A stretch of DNA of 39,589 nt from Hadesarchaea archaeon. Lineage in GTDB: Archaea > Hadarchaeota > Hadarchaeia > Hadarchaeales > WYZ-LMO6. A model generated the notes under the pieces. The model saw nothing but the letters and a program-made list of their open reading frames with translations, was not told the origin of the DNA and did no database searches. The position numbers and the translations under genes were made by a program. Positions 1 to 9,369 of the stretch are shown piece after piece. The stretch covers positions 1 to 39,589 of the forward strand of contig JAPDJF010000054.1 in the NCBI GenBank assembly GCA_029259185.1, in the 5' to 3' direction. Each line of letters opens with the position of its first letter. Position 1 is the stretch's first letter.

Positions 1-1
1 G

Positions 2-979
2 GGAGAGCACATAGTCTCGGACCTCGCGTTCTCCTTCAAGCACGCCCGCGTGGTGCGGATGGGAAACAAGATGTGGTACCAGCGGATGCGGGGGACCAAC
101 GAGCCCGGAGGATTCCCGGATGGGTTCATATGTGATTTCATGCAGTGTGAGCGAGACCTACCCGCTAGGAGGTTCATAGAGGTCGTGCAAGAGGATGAGG
201 ATGAGGCCCTGAAGTACTCCCATGCGATGAGTGAGGGTATCGGAGGGATAGGGGCCGTGCTGGACAATGTCATATGGCTGGGATTCTACATGAGCGGGGG
301 AATAGGGTTCTCCAACACCGTGGCCTCGGCGGCTTATTCGGAGGTGCTTAACGAGATGTCGCTTGAGTTGATTGAGCTCTCCCACCGATACATGCAAGGG
401 GTGAGGAAGGTTCCCTTGAAATGGGAAACAATAAGGACAATGGTTAACACCTTAGTGCAGTATGCGATGGAGAGTTATGAGAAGTTCCCCACCCTCTCTG
501 AGTTCCATTGGGGAGGGGCCCACAGGGTCTCCGTTATCGGGTCGATCGCAGCATCGTCGGCAGCGATGCTTACTGGAAGCTCGACGATGGGGATGATGGC
601 AGGCAACTATGCGATAGCATTCGCGATGAAAGAGGGATGGTTGAGAACGGGCTGGGCTGGGCAGGAGATCCAGGACCACATAGGTCTCCCCTACCTCTGT
701 AGCTTCAGACCCGAGGAGGGAAACCTCACCGAGCTCAGAGGTCAAAACTACCCGATGCAGTCCTTCAGCGCGGCCCACGGCAACATGCGAGCAGCAGCTG
801 TCTATTCAGCAATGATAGGCAGGGGAAGTGCGTGGTGTCTCAGTCCGATAGTCAAGGTGGCATTCGCCGATCCTCACCTCGTCTTCGACTTCAAGCGCCC
901 GAGGTTGGCGATAGCCAAAGCGGCGATCAGACAGTTCATGCCCGCCGGGGAAAGAGATCCCGTGCTTCCACCACACTGA
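2..979 (+). CDS. mcrA: Methyl/alkyl-coenzyme M reductase subunit alpha (McrA/AcrA family), 5'-truncated by window edge
   Basis: Frame open from base 2: GEHIVSDLAFSFKHARVVRMGNKMWYQRMRGTNEPGG..., WLGFYMSGGIGF, GGAHRVSV, GQEIQDHIG, LRGQNYP, VKVAFADPHLVFDFKRPR, PAGERDPVLPPH. These match the order of C-terminal McrA motifs but are strongly divergent. Confidence 0.9.
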   Translation, partial: GEHIVSDLAFSFKHARVVRMGNKMWYQRMRGTNEPGGFPDGFICDFMQCERDLPARRFIEVVQEDEDEALKYSHAMSEGIGGIGAVLDNVIWLGFYMSGGIGFSNTVASAAYSEVLNEMSLELIELSHRYMQGVRKVPLKWETIRTMVNTLVQYAMESYEKFPTLSEFHWGGAHRVSVIGSIAASSAAMLTGSSTMGMMAGNYAIAFAMKEGWLRTGWAGQEIQDHIGLPYLCSFRPEEGNLTELRGQNYPMQSFSAAHGNMRAAAVYSAMIGRGSAWCLSPIVKVAFADPHLVFDFKRPRLAIAKAAIRQFMPAGERDPVLPPH

Positions 980-987
980 GGGAAAAC

Positions 988-1572
988 ATGAGGAAAGTTC
1001 CCTCTCTACGGGAGATGTACCCGAAGTTCGCTGAGGAATTTGAGAAAACCAAACCACCATCTGTAGTGGAGAGGGTTACCCCAGACCCGCCTCCTCCTCC
1101 CAGTATGTGCACACCACGCCCGGATGGGTGGTGGAAGCAGCCGCCTTACTCGAGTTGGGTTGGGGACAGGGGAAGAGAGCCTACAGCATATGAGCTCTTT
1201 CTGGACTTCATAATCGGGAAGTCCATAAAAAGTCCGAAGGCGATGGAGGTCGCTAGCACCCCTCCCTCTCGTCTCATAGTGTATGAGATCAGACATCCCA
1301 AGAGAGGGACGGAATTCGTAAGACTGTTTTTGAATCCAACCCAAGTGCTTGAAGGTCCTCCAGAGGAGGAACCCGATCTATGGATCAAGATGGACTATTA
1401 TGACTTCGTTCCGGTGCTAGGAGGGGAGATCAGCGTCTTCAATGCGTTATACGAGGGAAGGGCGACGTTGATAGGTAACACCACAGCGGGCTTGGATCAG
1501 TACGACATTATGGCAGCCATCCAAGGTTTCGAGATCCCGAGGCCTAGATGTTGGCCGAAGGGGCACCCCTGA
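988..1572 (+). CDS. SCP2 sterol-carrier-like protein downstream of mcrA (ORF start at 832 overlaps mcrA; ATG at 988 more likely)
   Basis: ATG at 988, 9 nt after the mcrA stop; C-terminal ...EPDLWIKMDYYDFVPVLGGEISVFNALYEGRATLIGNTTAGL resembles the SCP2 fold. Confidence 0.6.
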   Translation: MRKVPSLREMYPKFAEEFEKTKPPSVVERVTPDPPPPPSMCTPRPDGWWKQPPYSSWVGDRGREPTAYELFLDFIIGKSIKSPKAMEVASTPPSRLIVYEIRHPKRGTEFVRLFLNPTQVLEGPPEEEPDLWIKMDYYDFVPVLGGEISVFNALYEGRATLIGNTTAGLDQYDIMAAIQGFEIPRPRCWPKGHP

Positions 1573-1646
1573 CGGGGGAGAAGCGTGAGGAGGGCCCCGA
1601 TGAACTCTCGAGGAGCCCGAGCGTGATGAGTCCCAAGAAAAACGGT

Positions 1647-3110
1647 TCATTCGTTACCGTTTTTCCAGAACCCGTTGATCCTCTCCTTCAGCAACTTATA
1701 CTCAATGAGTTTTGAATAGGCTTTTCCCGCGTCCTCGGGTGAGAAGTATACCGGGATTTTGTTTCTTCGCAAGAGTTTGATCGACCTCGACTTGTCAAGG
1801 GGTTTCAGTGCTACTCCGAATACAGTTTTTCCCTTCTTACTGAATTCAATTATTTTTTTTACTAACGGTGTCTGTATCGTGTCTACGTAGTACTTCCGCA
1901 TCTCCTTGTCAAGGAATCTGACGGCATAAGCTCCTAATCCTCCAAGTATTATCACGCCTCCCACATCCCACTTTTCGAGAATACTCAAGATCTTGAACTC
2001 AATGGAGGGATCCAGTTCAGCCACCGTGTCTATAGGATTTCCCTTACTCCAGTAGGGGGGCATGAATGAGTTGAGTTCCTCCAGTATCCTAGGTGGAGGT
2101 GGAGAAATATCCACTAACCCCTCATCACAAGCATCAGTAGCTGCCACCCCCCATCCCCCACCCCGGGTCAAGATCACGAGTTTGTTGTTCTTCGGTATGG
2201 GTTGATCGAAGGCCATAGCTATTTTCAATAGGTCTTCTGTAGTTTCGGCTTCGATGATCCCGGCTTGTCTGAATGCCCCCCGATAGACTTGAATCGAGCC
2301 GGCTAGGGAGCCGGTGTGTGATCTAGCGGCCACACTTCCAGCTCTGGTTTTTCCCACCTTGAGCGCGATTATGGGTTTTTCCTTGGTGGTCTCCTTGGCT
2401 TCTCTCAAAAATTTTCTTCCATCTTTCACCCCCTCGATGTAAGTGAGGATCGTCTTGGTGGATTTCCTTCTGCGTAGGAACTCGATGAAATCCTCACATC
2501 GAAGGAAAGCTTCGTTACCACTGCTCACGAACACGTCGAATCCAAGCTGGTAGTACGTTCCCCTGTCGAGAAGTTGGGTTCCAAGGTTCCCACTTTGAGA
2601 AATGAATGACACGCTCCCTTTAAGCGGTTGAACCGAAGCCATAAGTGCCAACAAGTTTGAAGTTGCGCTGAAGACACCCATGCAGTTTGGTCCAACGAAA
2701 GGAAAGCGTCCTTCTTCAGCGATCTTTATGAGTTCGTCCTCAAGTCTTTTGCCTTCCTCCCCCGTCTCCCGAAATCCTGCCGATATGATCACACCCGCTT
2801 TTACTCCTCTCTCCACACATTCTTGAAGGATGGCCGGAACCGTGCGGGCAGGTGTGGCCACCACTGCGAGGTCCGTTTCTTCAGGGACTTTAGGGTAGAC
2901 TTTCAGTCCCATTATTTCCTTCTCCTTTGGGTTCACCGGATAAACCTCTCCCTCGAACTTTCCATCGATGATGTGTTTCAGAATTATAGTTCCCCATTTT
3001 AACGGAGAACCGGATGCCCCTATCACGGCCACAGAGTGTGGATCGAAAATGTACTTAAGACGATCAAAGACTTCTCGGGAGTTCTGTCGGTTTTCTTGCC
3101 CAGCGGTCAT
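1647..3110 (-). CDS. Acyl-CoA synthetase (NDP/ADP-forming), alpha-subunit type
   Basis: IFDPHSVAVIGASGSPLKWG CoA-binding domain; FVGPNCMG; FISQSGNLG; ARSHTGSLAGS with the conserved His. Confidence 0.92.
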   Translation of the reverse strand: MTAGQENRQNSREVFDRLKYIFDPHSVAVIGASGSPLKWGTIILKHIIDGKFEGEVYPVNPKEKEIMGLKVYPKVPEETDLAVVATPARTVPAILQECVERGVKAGVIISAGFRETGEEGKRLEDELIKIAEEGRFPFVGPNCMGVFSATSNLLALMASVQPLKGSVSFISQSGNLGTQLLDRGTYYQLGFDVFVSSGNEAFLRCEDFIEFLRRRKSTKTILTYIEGVKDGRKFLREAKETTKEKPIIALKVGKTRAGSVAARSHTGSLAGSIQVYRGAFRQAGIIEAETTEDLLKIAMAFDQPIPKNNKLVILTRGGGWGVAATDACDEGLVDISPPPPRILEELNSFMPPYWSKGNPIDTVAELDPSIEFKILSILEKWDVGGVIILGGLGAYAVRFLDKEMRKYYVDTIQTPLVKKIIEFSKKGKTVFGVALKPLDKSRSIKLLRRNKIPVYFSPEDAGKAYSKLIEYKLLKERINGFWKNGNE

Positions 3111-3344
3111 CTTTTTTGATTATTTTCAGTAGGTCGTATATAAGCTGGTGGGACGATTTTCTGAAGAGTTTTGGAGACATGGGTCCCCACGATTTCTGCA
3201 TTCATGGTTCTCCAGCTCCCACCAAAAAATGGCCACCGTTTCTTTTTCCTCACCTCTTCGCGTTTTTGTAGGAATCTCAGCTATCGAGCCAAAACGGCGA
3301 ATCCGTTAATGAAAATTTTTAAGGAATGTTTGAGTAATTAATCT

Positions 3345-3815
3345 GTGCCTCTCGTAATAACCAAAGAGTGGTTTGAAACCATAAAAGAAAAATGGAATTC
3401 AGACTCCTCGAACGTTGAAAGTTTGAAGGATTCGCACGAGACGATCCTTTGGATCGTGGAGGAGTTACCTTTATCCAAAATCTCGGGTGAACTTGAGAAG
3501 TCTATATTGGGGAGCGGGATGGTGGATCCCGCGTATTTTCAGGCGATGAAGAAGGAAAACCGGGCGGATCTCATCATCAAAATCGAGGGTGGGAAAATAA
3601 CCGAATTCAGACCGGCAAAGCAAGGGGAGGAACACACGGGAATGATCAGGGGCAAATACTCTTCATTTGAGAAGGTGGTGAAGGGTGAGGATCTCATCTG
3701 GTTGATCATGGACGGAGAAATACATTTTAGGGGAAGGTTGCCAGAATTTGCGAAGAGACTTGACGGCTACACGAGACTCACAATCACCTTTGTATCCAAT
3801 ACCGAACTTCCGTGA
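3345..3815 (+). CDS. SCP2-like sterol carrier domain protein
   Basis: GTG start; ADLIIKIEGGKITEFRPAKQGEEHTGMIRGKYSSFEKVVKGE..IHFRGRLPEFAKRLDGYTRL. Confidence 0.5.
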   Translation: MPLVITKEWFETIKEKWNSDSSNVESLKDSHETILWIVEELPLSKISGELEKSILGSGMVDPAYFQAMKKENRADLIIKIEGGKITEFRPAKQGEEHTGMIRGKYSSFEKVVKGEDLIWLIMDGEIHFRGRLPEFAKRLDGYTRLTITFVSNTELP

Positions 3816-3824
3816 GGTGGGAAT

Positions 3825-5300
3825 ATGGCGGAGATGATGGAGGAGAGAAGTCAACAGCTGAAGGCTGAGTGGGAAGAGTGGTTTAGGGGAATGGGGTTCG
3901 ATAAGGTATGGAAACGGTTAGACGTGATCAATCCTTTCCCGGGTAGCATCCCAACTAACGCGGAAATATTCATGGTAATGCCCGTGTGGCGACACGTCTT
4001 CAGGGAACTCCACATGGATCCAGAAGTGTGGCGAAGGTTGAAATACGAGAATTTTGTTGAATGGTCTTACAGAGTGGATCAAGCAGTCGAGACCACGAAC
4101 CGTGTGGCTAAAAATCCCCCTTCTCCCGATGAGATGTATTGTATTGAGAACCTGTGTTATTTGAGCCATCCCCCTGCATATCTTTGTAAGCCGGATGTGG
4201 GAAAGAGCACATGTCAAATGCTTTACGGGAAATATGCGACCGTTGAGTACGTGCACGTGGATGATTTCTCCAGAGAGGTTTACTGGATAAATGGGTATCA
4301 TAACGAGGATGGATTCCCCGTGCACAGATGGACCGTAGGGGTTGCGAGTGATATCTCCCAATATTTCGATGAAGAAGACGAGAGAGCATTTCTCACAAGT
4401 ACTGAAAGCTGGACGGGAGCCTCAAACAGAGAGGAGCTAGACGATCGTTTAAACCGGAGACACCTCAGAACTGGAGTGAAGATAAGGGATGTGCCGAAGG
4501 TGTACTGGGATCCATATGACTGGGGGATGGGGGTTAGAGATGTAGTGAACGATATGCGGACAGAAGTTTTTTCTAAATGGCTCCACGCCACGTTGTACAT
4601 GTCATGTGTCTCAGCATACATCAGCACGATCGCGCAGAATGCCCTAATGAGCAGTGAGTTTTTCCTTTACGTGTACTACGGATTGAATACGAGCGCATTA
4701 GGTGTGAAGTATAATTTGTTCTCTTATGTACCGATTCCTCCGATCCTGAGAACTCTGCTCAACCTGCCTCAAGAGACTTTCGTTAAGCGGATGAGTGAGC
4801 TTTTCTTAGGTGGATACAACGCAATTCATAAGTATGCTTGTAATGAGAAGAAGGTTCCTCATCTCTTCAAGATCAGGAAATTCATCTTCGATCACGGTCA
4901 GTTCTATCCGCACGTCAAGGGAATAGTCCCACCTATGGCAATGGCGAGAGCTATCCCTCCCTCGATGGAGGTGATAAACCTGGACAGGTATTTGGAGACT
5001 CCTCCCAGCAAGGAGTTCTTGGAATTGTTAGAGGCCGATGGGGGTCTGAATCCCGAGACGGGCGAACTCCCACCCGTAGACGAAGTCGGACGATTCAGTT
5101 TTCTCATAGATCCATCTATCGAACCGATCAGGCCAAGCGACTTTCCACCATTAGACTGTAACCAGGGACAGATCTGGCCATTCGACATAACAAGAGAAAA
5201 AGTGGAGATAATGGTGGAAGAGGGTTATGACGGCTCTGGGAAAAACGTGGAACACTACAGCAAACTAGCGGATAAGAAGATGGGTAAGAAAGTGGATTGA
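3825..5300 (+). CDS. Uncharacterised 491-aa protein in the mcr/SCP2/AOR locus
   Basis: Long ORF, SD-like gaggtggg upstream, 9 nt after the SCP2-like ORF; no family recognised by eye; rich in Trp/Tyr/His. Confidence 0.85.
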   Translation: MAEMMEERSQQLKAEWEEWFRGMGFDKVWKRLDVINPFPGSIPTNAEIFMVMPVWRHVFRELHMDPEVWRRLKYENFVEWSYRVDQAVETTNRVAKNPPSPDEMYCIENLCYLSHPPAYLCKPDVGKSTCQMLYGKYATVEYVHVDDFSREVYWINGYHNEDGFPVHRWTVGVASDISQYFDEEDERAFLTSTESWTGASNREELDDRLNRRHLRTGVKIRDVPKVYWDPYDWGMGVRDVVNDMRTEVFSKWLHATLYMSCVSAYISTIAQNALMSSEFFLYVYYGLNTSALGVKYNLFSYVPIPPILRTLLNLPQETFVKRMSELFLGGYNAIHKYACNEKKVPHLFKIRKFIFDHGQFYPHVKGIVPPMAMARAIPPSMEVINLDRYLETPPSKEFLELLEADGGLNPETGELPPVDEVGRFSFLIDPSIEPIRPSDFPPLDCNQGQIWPFDITREKVEIMVEEGYDGSGKNVEHYSKLADKKMGKKVD

Positions 5301-5302
5301 AT

Positions 5303-5878
5303 TTATTTCCCCTGCTTAAACAGCTCTGCTACTTCCATCATCGCGGATGAAACTTTCATCCCAAGGGGAATACTTCCCCCTTCCATCTTTATAACCTGTT
5401 TGAAAAAAGCTTCAGTAGGATCTATTTCCCCGACTAGCACACCTATCAAGGATTTGGTGTATCCTTTGATGGTCATATCCGCATTCGCAAGTGGATATCC
5501 CCCCCCAGATAATTTTCCTTCAGATATCTTCAAGTGACCTTTCATGGGACTGTCTATTGCTTCGAAATTTACTGACACTTCTCCAGCTTTTTTTAGCGCT
5601 TCCTTGATATCAGGATTCTTCTCGACCATGACACTTATCCCCTCCCACAATAAATCCATGAACTTAGCAGAAGCTTCAGGGGCCTCTTTCACGAACTTGA
5701 TCACGTCCACATTTTTTAGCTTGTTGATGAGCTTTGGAACAAGATCGGGGACGAGTTCTATCAGCTGTGCTACACCGAATTCTTTTATGCCATTCAAAAG
5801 GGGAATCAGGTTTTCCTTCAGTTGATCCACAGGTAACTCTAGGGCTTCCTCAACAGCTTTCTTGAGATCTTCTCCCAC
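5303..5878 (-). CDS. SCP2 sterol-binding domain protein
   Basis: GHLKISEGKLSGGGYPLANADMTIKGYTKSLIGVLVGEIDPTEAFFKQVIKMEGGSIPLGMKVSSAMMEVA. Confidence 0.75.
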   Translation of the reverse strand: MGEDLKKAVEEALELPVDQLKENLIPLLNGIKEFGVAQLIELVPDLVPKLINKLKNVDVIKFVKEAPEASAKFMDLLWEGISVMVEKNPDIKEALKKAGEVSVNFEAIDSPMKGHLKISEGKLSGGGYPLANADMTIKGYTKSLIGVLVGEIDPTEAFFKQVIKMEGGSIPLGMKVSSAMMEVAELFKQGK

Positions 5879-6203
5879 GGCCTAATAAGAGGCGGGAATC
5901 TTTTAAAACTTTTGGGAACCGGTTCTTCGCGCAATCGGTCTTCGTTTTAGTCGGCATCCACACCCTATACTGAGGGGTGATGTTGGCTTTCGTAACCCTA
6001 GACGTTATGATGATCAATGCGCCGGCAGTTGTGGGATCGAGGGGAGGGACCGCATAGCTTGGGTGAACATTGCCGAACCCGAAGATGAAGGGTGAGGTTC
6101 GGCCGGGTGTGGGAAATGATTGCGAACCCATCAGTTGCGTACTCCAGATTGCGTGACAGAACCTGGGACCCAAACCTTTTAGCAGTCCATTCTGAAATAG
6201 GGT

Positions 6204-8174
6204 GTGGACTATTTCGGATATTCGGGGCTCGTGCTCAAGGTTGATTTGGATAGAGGAAAAGTGGAAAGTGAAACACTCTCCAAGGAGCTGATCGAGAAAT
6301 TCATCGGGGGATGGGGAATCAACTTAAAACTTTTCAGAGATTGGAGCAAGCCGCTCGTGGATCCTCTCTCTCCAGAAAATCCCCTGATCCTGGGGGCAGG
6401 TCCACTGGTCGGAACGGCAGTCCCAGGAGCGGTCAAGCTTGTGGCTACAACGAAGTCACCAATAGCGGACAGGGCGGGGAAGCATTTCATCGACTGTGCG
6501 GTTGCGGGTGGAAAATTTGGCCCAATGCTAAAGAAAGCGGGCTACGATCATGTGATAATAACCGGCAGAGCGAGTGAACCCGTCTACCTGAGTATAGAAA
6601 ACAAAGGAGCTGAGATACTCGATGCTTCGGATCTATGGGGAAAAATGGATACGTACGAAACCACCGATTGGCTCCTCCGCAGACACCCGAATGCAGCCGT
6701 GATTTCAATAGGCAAAGCTGGGGAAAAGTTGGTGAGATACGGGATGGCCATCGTCGATCGCTTTGCCACGTTGGGGAGATTCGGGGTGGGGGCGGTGATG
6801 GGATCGAAAAATCTCAAGGCCATAGCCGTCAGGGGAGATGGAGGGGTTCGGATAGCAGAACCGGACGAATTCCTGCGGTGGGTTAGAGAGTGGAGAAAAG
6901 ACATAGAGAAAAATCCGATCCTCTCTGAATGGCGCGTTCTCGGTATAACGGCAGGGTGGGCGGTTCACTCTCCCCTAGTTCGGGAGGGGGTTTGGGAGTA
7001 TTCCAGATGGGCGGAACTCTACGGGCCGGAACGTTGGGTCGAGTTCAAGTGTAAAAAGAGAAATTCAGCTTGCTATGGGTGTCCTATGAGTTGTAGGGTG
7101 GATTTCTGCATAAAGGATGGGAAATACAGGGGTCTTGCTTCCTTCACCGGCTCGTACATGCTTCCAGCTAGGGTTGGACAAAGACTAGAACTCGAAGATC
7201 CGCGAGAAGCCGTCAAGTTGCTTGATATCTGCAACAGGGCCGGGATGTGTTACTTCACCACAAGCCAGCTCGTGAACTGGGTCACGAGATTGTATGGGAG
7301 GGGCAAAATTTCGAAGAAGACAACAGGTGGGGAGGTTCTGGAGAGAAAATTCGATGTCTACCTGAGACTCTTCGAACAAGTAGCATCAAGAAGTGGATTC
7401 GGGAAAATCCTAGCGGATGGGTGGTATCCATTGGCCAGACGGATAGGTGCCGATCCAGATGAATTCGAAGAGGGGACAGGAGTCTTCAGGGGTTGTGATG
7501 TCATTCAAGATGCGAGATTCACCAGACTTCATCCCCAAGCGTTTTCTCATTTCACGAGCCCGAGACCTCATCACGGGGGAACCCAATCGGTTTACACTAT
7601 CCCGAACTTGCCACTCGAGGTTCTCAGGGAGGTGGACGCGAAGGACATGGGCTTATCGGAAGAGGAGCTTCACCGGATATTCGGCGATCACAGGTTCGGA
7701 AGGTTTAACGTGGGGAGGTACGCCAGACATGCTGAGGATCGGATGGCGGTTTACAACAGTTTGGGGGTGTGTATTGTCCATGCGCTTTGGGGTTTCTTGG
7801 GAATAAAATACCTGAACCTGAGGTGGATAGCGAAAATTTATTCATCAGCTACCGGGATTCAAACGAGTGTAGACAAACTCAAGAAGGGTGGAGAGAGAGC
7901 ATTCACTTTTTGGAAGCTTTTGAACGCCGAGGAAGGATTCTCCAAAGAAGACTACAGATGTTCGGAGGTTTGGCTTAATCCGAGGAAAACTCCGGAAGGT
8001 GAATGTGGGCTGATGGATTACTATGGTGAGATACGCATCTCAAGAGCGGAGGTGGAGAAATTGTTGGAAGAATACTATGAGGAAAGGGGATGGGATAAGA
8101 AGACAGGGCTCCCCACTCTTGAGAAACTCAAGGAGCTCGGGTTGGAGGAGAATTTCAGGGTTCGATCAACTTAA
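6204..8174 (+). CDS. aor: Aldehyde ferredoxin oxidoreductase family (tungsten-pterin) protein
   Basis: GYSGLVLKVDLDRGKVESETL; FIGGWGIN; ENPLILGAGPLVGT; RFGVGAVMGSKNLKAIAVRG; ACYGCPMSC 4Fe-4S ligands. GTG start. Confidence 0.95.
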   Translation: MDYFGYSGLVLKVDLDRGKVESETLSKELIEKFIGGWGINLKLFRDWSKPLVDPLSPENPLILGAGPLVGTAVPGAVKLVATTKSPIADRAGKHFIDCAVAGGKFGPMLKKAGYDHVIITGRASEPVYLSIENKGAEILDASDLWGKMDTYETTDWLLRRHPNAAVISIGKAGEKLVRYGMAIVDRFATLGRFGVGAVMGSKNLKAIAVRGDGGVRIAEPDEFLRWVREWRKDIEKNPILSEWRVLGITAGWAVHSPLVREGVWEYSRWAELYGPERWVEFKCKKRNSACYGCPMSCRVDFCIKDGKYRGLASFTGSYMLPARVGQRLELEDPREAVKLLDICNRAGMCYFTTSQLVNWVTRLYGRGKISKKTTGGEVLERKFDVYLRLFEQVASRSGFGKILADGWYPLARRIGADPDEFEEGTGVFRGCDVIQDARFTRLHPQAFSHFTSPRPHHGGTQSVYTIPNLPLEVLREVDAKDMGLSEEELHRIFGDHRFGRFNVGRYARHAEDRMAVYNSLGVCIVHALWGFLGIKYLNLRWIAKIYSSATGIQTSVDKLKKGGERAFTFWKLLNAEEGFSKEDYRCSEVWLNPRKTPEGECGLMDYYGEIRISRAEVEKLLEEYYEERGWDKKTGLPTLEKLKELGLEENFRVRST

Positions 8175-8601
8175 ACACGCTATCTGGGACTGTTGAGTTA
8201 CTCATTCCCCCTGCTATCAACGATATGAGTTCGAAGTCCAGTTTATCAACACCTTTGGTGATTTTCAGCTTTTCTTCCGCTAGAGCGTTAGAGAGTTCTT
8301 CTCGTCCAGAGAGAATATCCTTCCACGTGGACCACTCTCCTTCTAACACAACATCCGCTTCGAAAGGGCTTGTACTCACTTCGGATTCCACGCGTTGATC
8401 CACCAAACGGATGTGCATGTAAACATCGCTCATACCTTTTTCCTTAAATGGATCGGGAACCCTTATCACGGGGGAAAGGGAGAAATCTTTTCCCTTCGTT
8501 TTTTCTTTGAAATCCGGCTGGGCTTCGATGTTGCTCATCAAGACGTTTAGAAAACTCCTTATACCGGCGATGAACAATTCTGATTCGATACTTCCGGTCA
8601 T
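8155..8601 (-). CDS. SCP2-like protein
   Basis: ADVVLEGEWSTWKDILSGREELSNALAEEKLKITKGVDKLDFELISLIAGGMS. Confidence 0.55.
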   Translation of the reverse strand: MTGSIESELFIAGIRSFLNVLMSNIEAQPDFKEKTKGKDFSLSPVIRVPDPFKEKGMSDVYMHIRLVDQRVESEVSTSPFEADVVLEGEWSTWKDILSGREELSNALAEEKLKITKGVDKLDFELISLIAGGMSNSTVPDSVFKLIEP

Positions 8602-8625
8602 CTTCTAACAGAGGAAAAAATGTAT

Positions 8626-9255
8626 TTAACTCCTTCGCCGAGAAGTTTTTGTCTCTTCCCCGAGGATTTTTGCGGCTGCGGTCTTAGCAGCCTCAAGGAG
8701 TGGTTGACTACAGAGCAACACGGGACAAGCGGATATCGGCACCTTCACGATCTTCTCAAGAGTAGTGCTTACAATGGGTGCGCACACAATAGCTTTGGCT
8801 CCCTCTTGTTCAGCGTTGAGGGCAGCAATGATCACGTCCTCAATGGTTGTTGCTCCGTATTCCTTTATTTTGATCTTCTGCCCGTGCACACTTATGTACT
8901 GGGTTTGTATCGAGTCGAGCGTTGGTCTTGCTGCGATTATAGCGATAAAAGGTTCCCGACCCCCTTCCACGTTTTCAAGTTTTCTTATGGCCTTCACTAT
9001 CTCTCGAAACGTTGAGAGACGGGGGTTGGGTCTGTCTCCCGAGATAATCTTGTAGAGGGAACTTTCAGATATGCCCGAGATCCTGCTGAATTCTTTTATA
9101 TCCAAGCGCAGCTCCCTCAGGACTTTTTTCAGAGTCTCCCTGAAGCTTTCATCCGATTCTAAACTCGACTTGAATACTTCCTCCCACTTCAAGAAGCCGG
9201 CCATTTTCTTCCTATTATATGATTTACCCAATTTGGGAATAAATACTTTCATCAA
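8626..9255 (-). CDS. XRE-type HTH transcriptional regulator with C-terminal ligand-binding-like domain
   Basis: LDIKEFSRISGISESSLYKIISGDRPNPRLSTFREIVKAIRKLE HTH; C-terminal AARPTLDSIQ...GATTIEDVIIAALNAEQEGAKAIVCAPIVS. Confidence 0.8.
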   Translation of the reverse strand: MMKVFIPKLGKSYNRKKMAGFLKWEEVFKSSLESDESFRETLKKVLRELRLDIKEFSRISGISESSLYKIISGDRPNPRLSTFREIVKAIRKLENVEGGREPFIAIIAARPTLDSIQTQYISVHGQKIKIKEYGATTIEDVIIAALNAEQEGAKAIVCAPIVSTTLEKIVKVPISACPVLLCSQPLLEAAKTAAAKILGEETKTSRRRS

Positions 9256-9276
9256 AATGGAACTGAGTTTGGAGAG

Positions 9277-9318
9277 TTAGACCATCCCATGTCAATACCT
9301 TTAAACGGGGTGGTCTAA
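9277..9318. promoter_or_regulatory. Inverted-repeat candidate operator flanking a TATA-like element
   Basis: TTAGACCATCCC (9277-9288) and GGGGTGGTCTAA (9307-9318), 11/12 complementary, between the divergent HTH regulator and symporter genes; TTTAAA lies between the arms. Confidence 0.65.
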
Positions 9319-9369
9319 AGTTTTTCAAGCGCGGGCGATTGTGTAGCTTAGACGGGTGGAGGGAAAAAC

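Noticed and set aside
452-778. Minus-strand ORFs opposite mcrA (158-397, 452-778, 806-1060)
   Set aside because: Antisense to a confidently coding McrA frame, no domain resemblance.
5850-6173. 107-aa minus-strand ORF upstream of AOR
   Set aside because: No recognisable domain and improbable composition; kept only as an unexplained intergenic region.
6311-7978. Multiple short ORFs in other frames of the AOR gene
   Set aside because: Overlap a strong AOR coding frame and show no independent domain.
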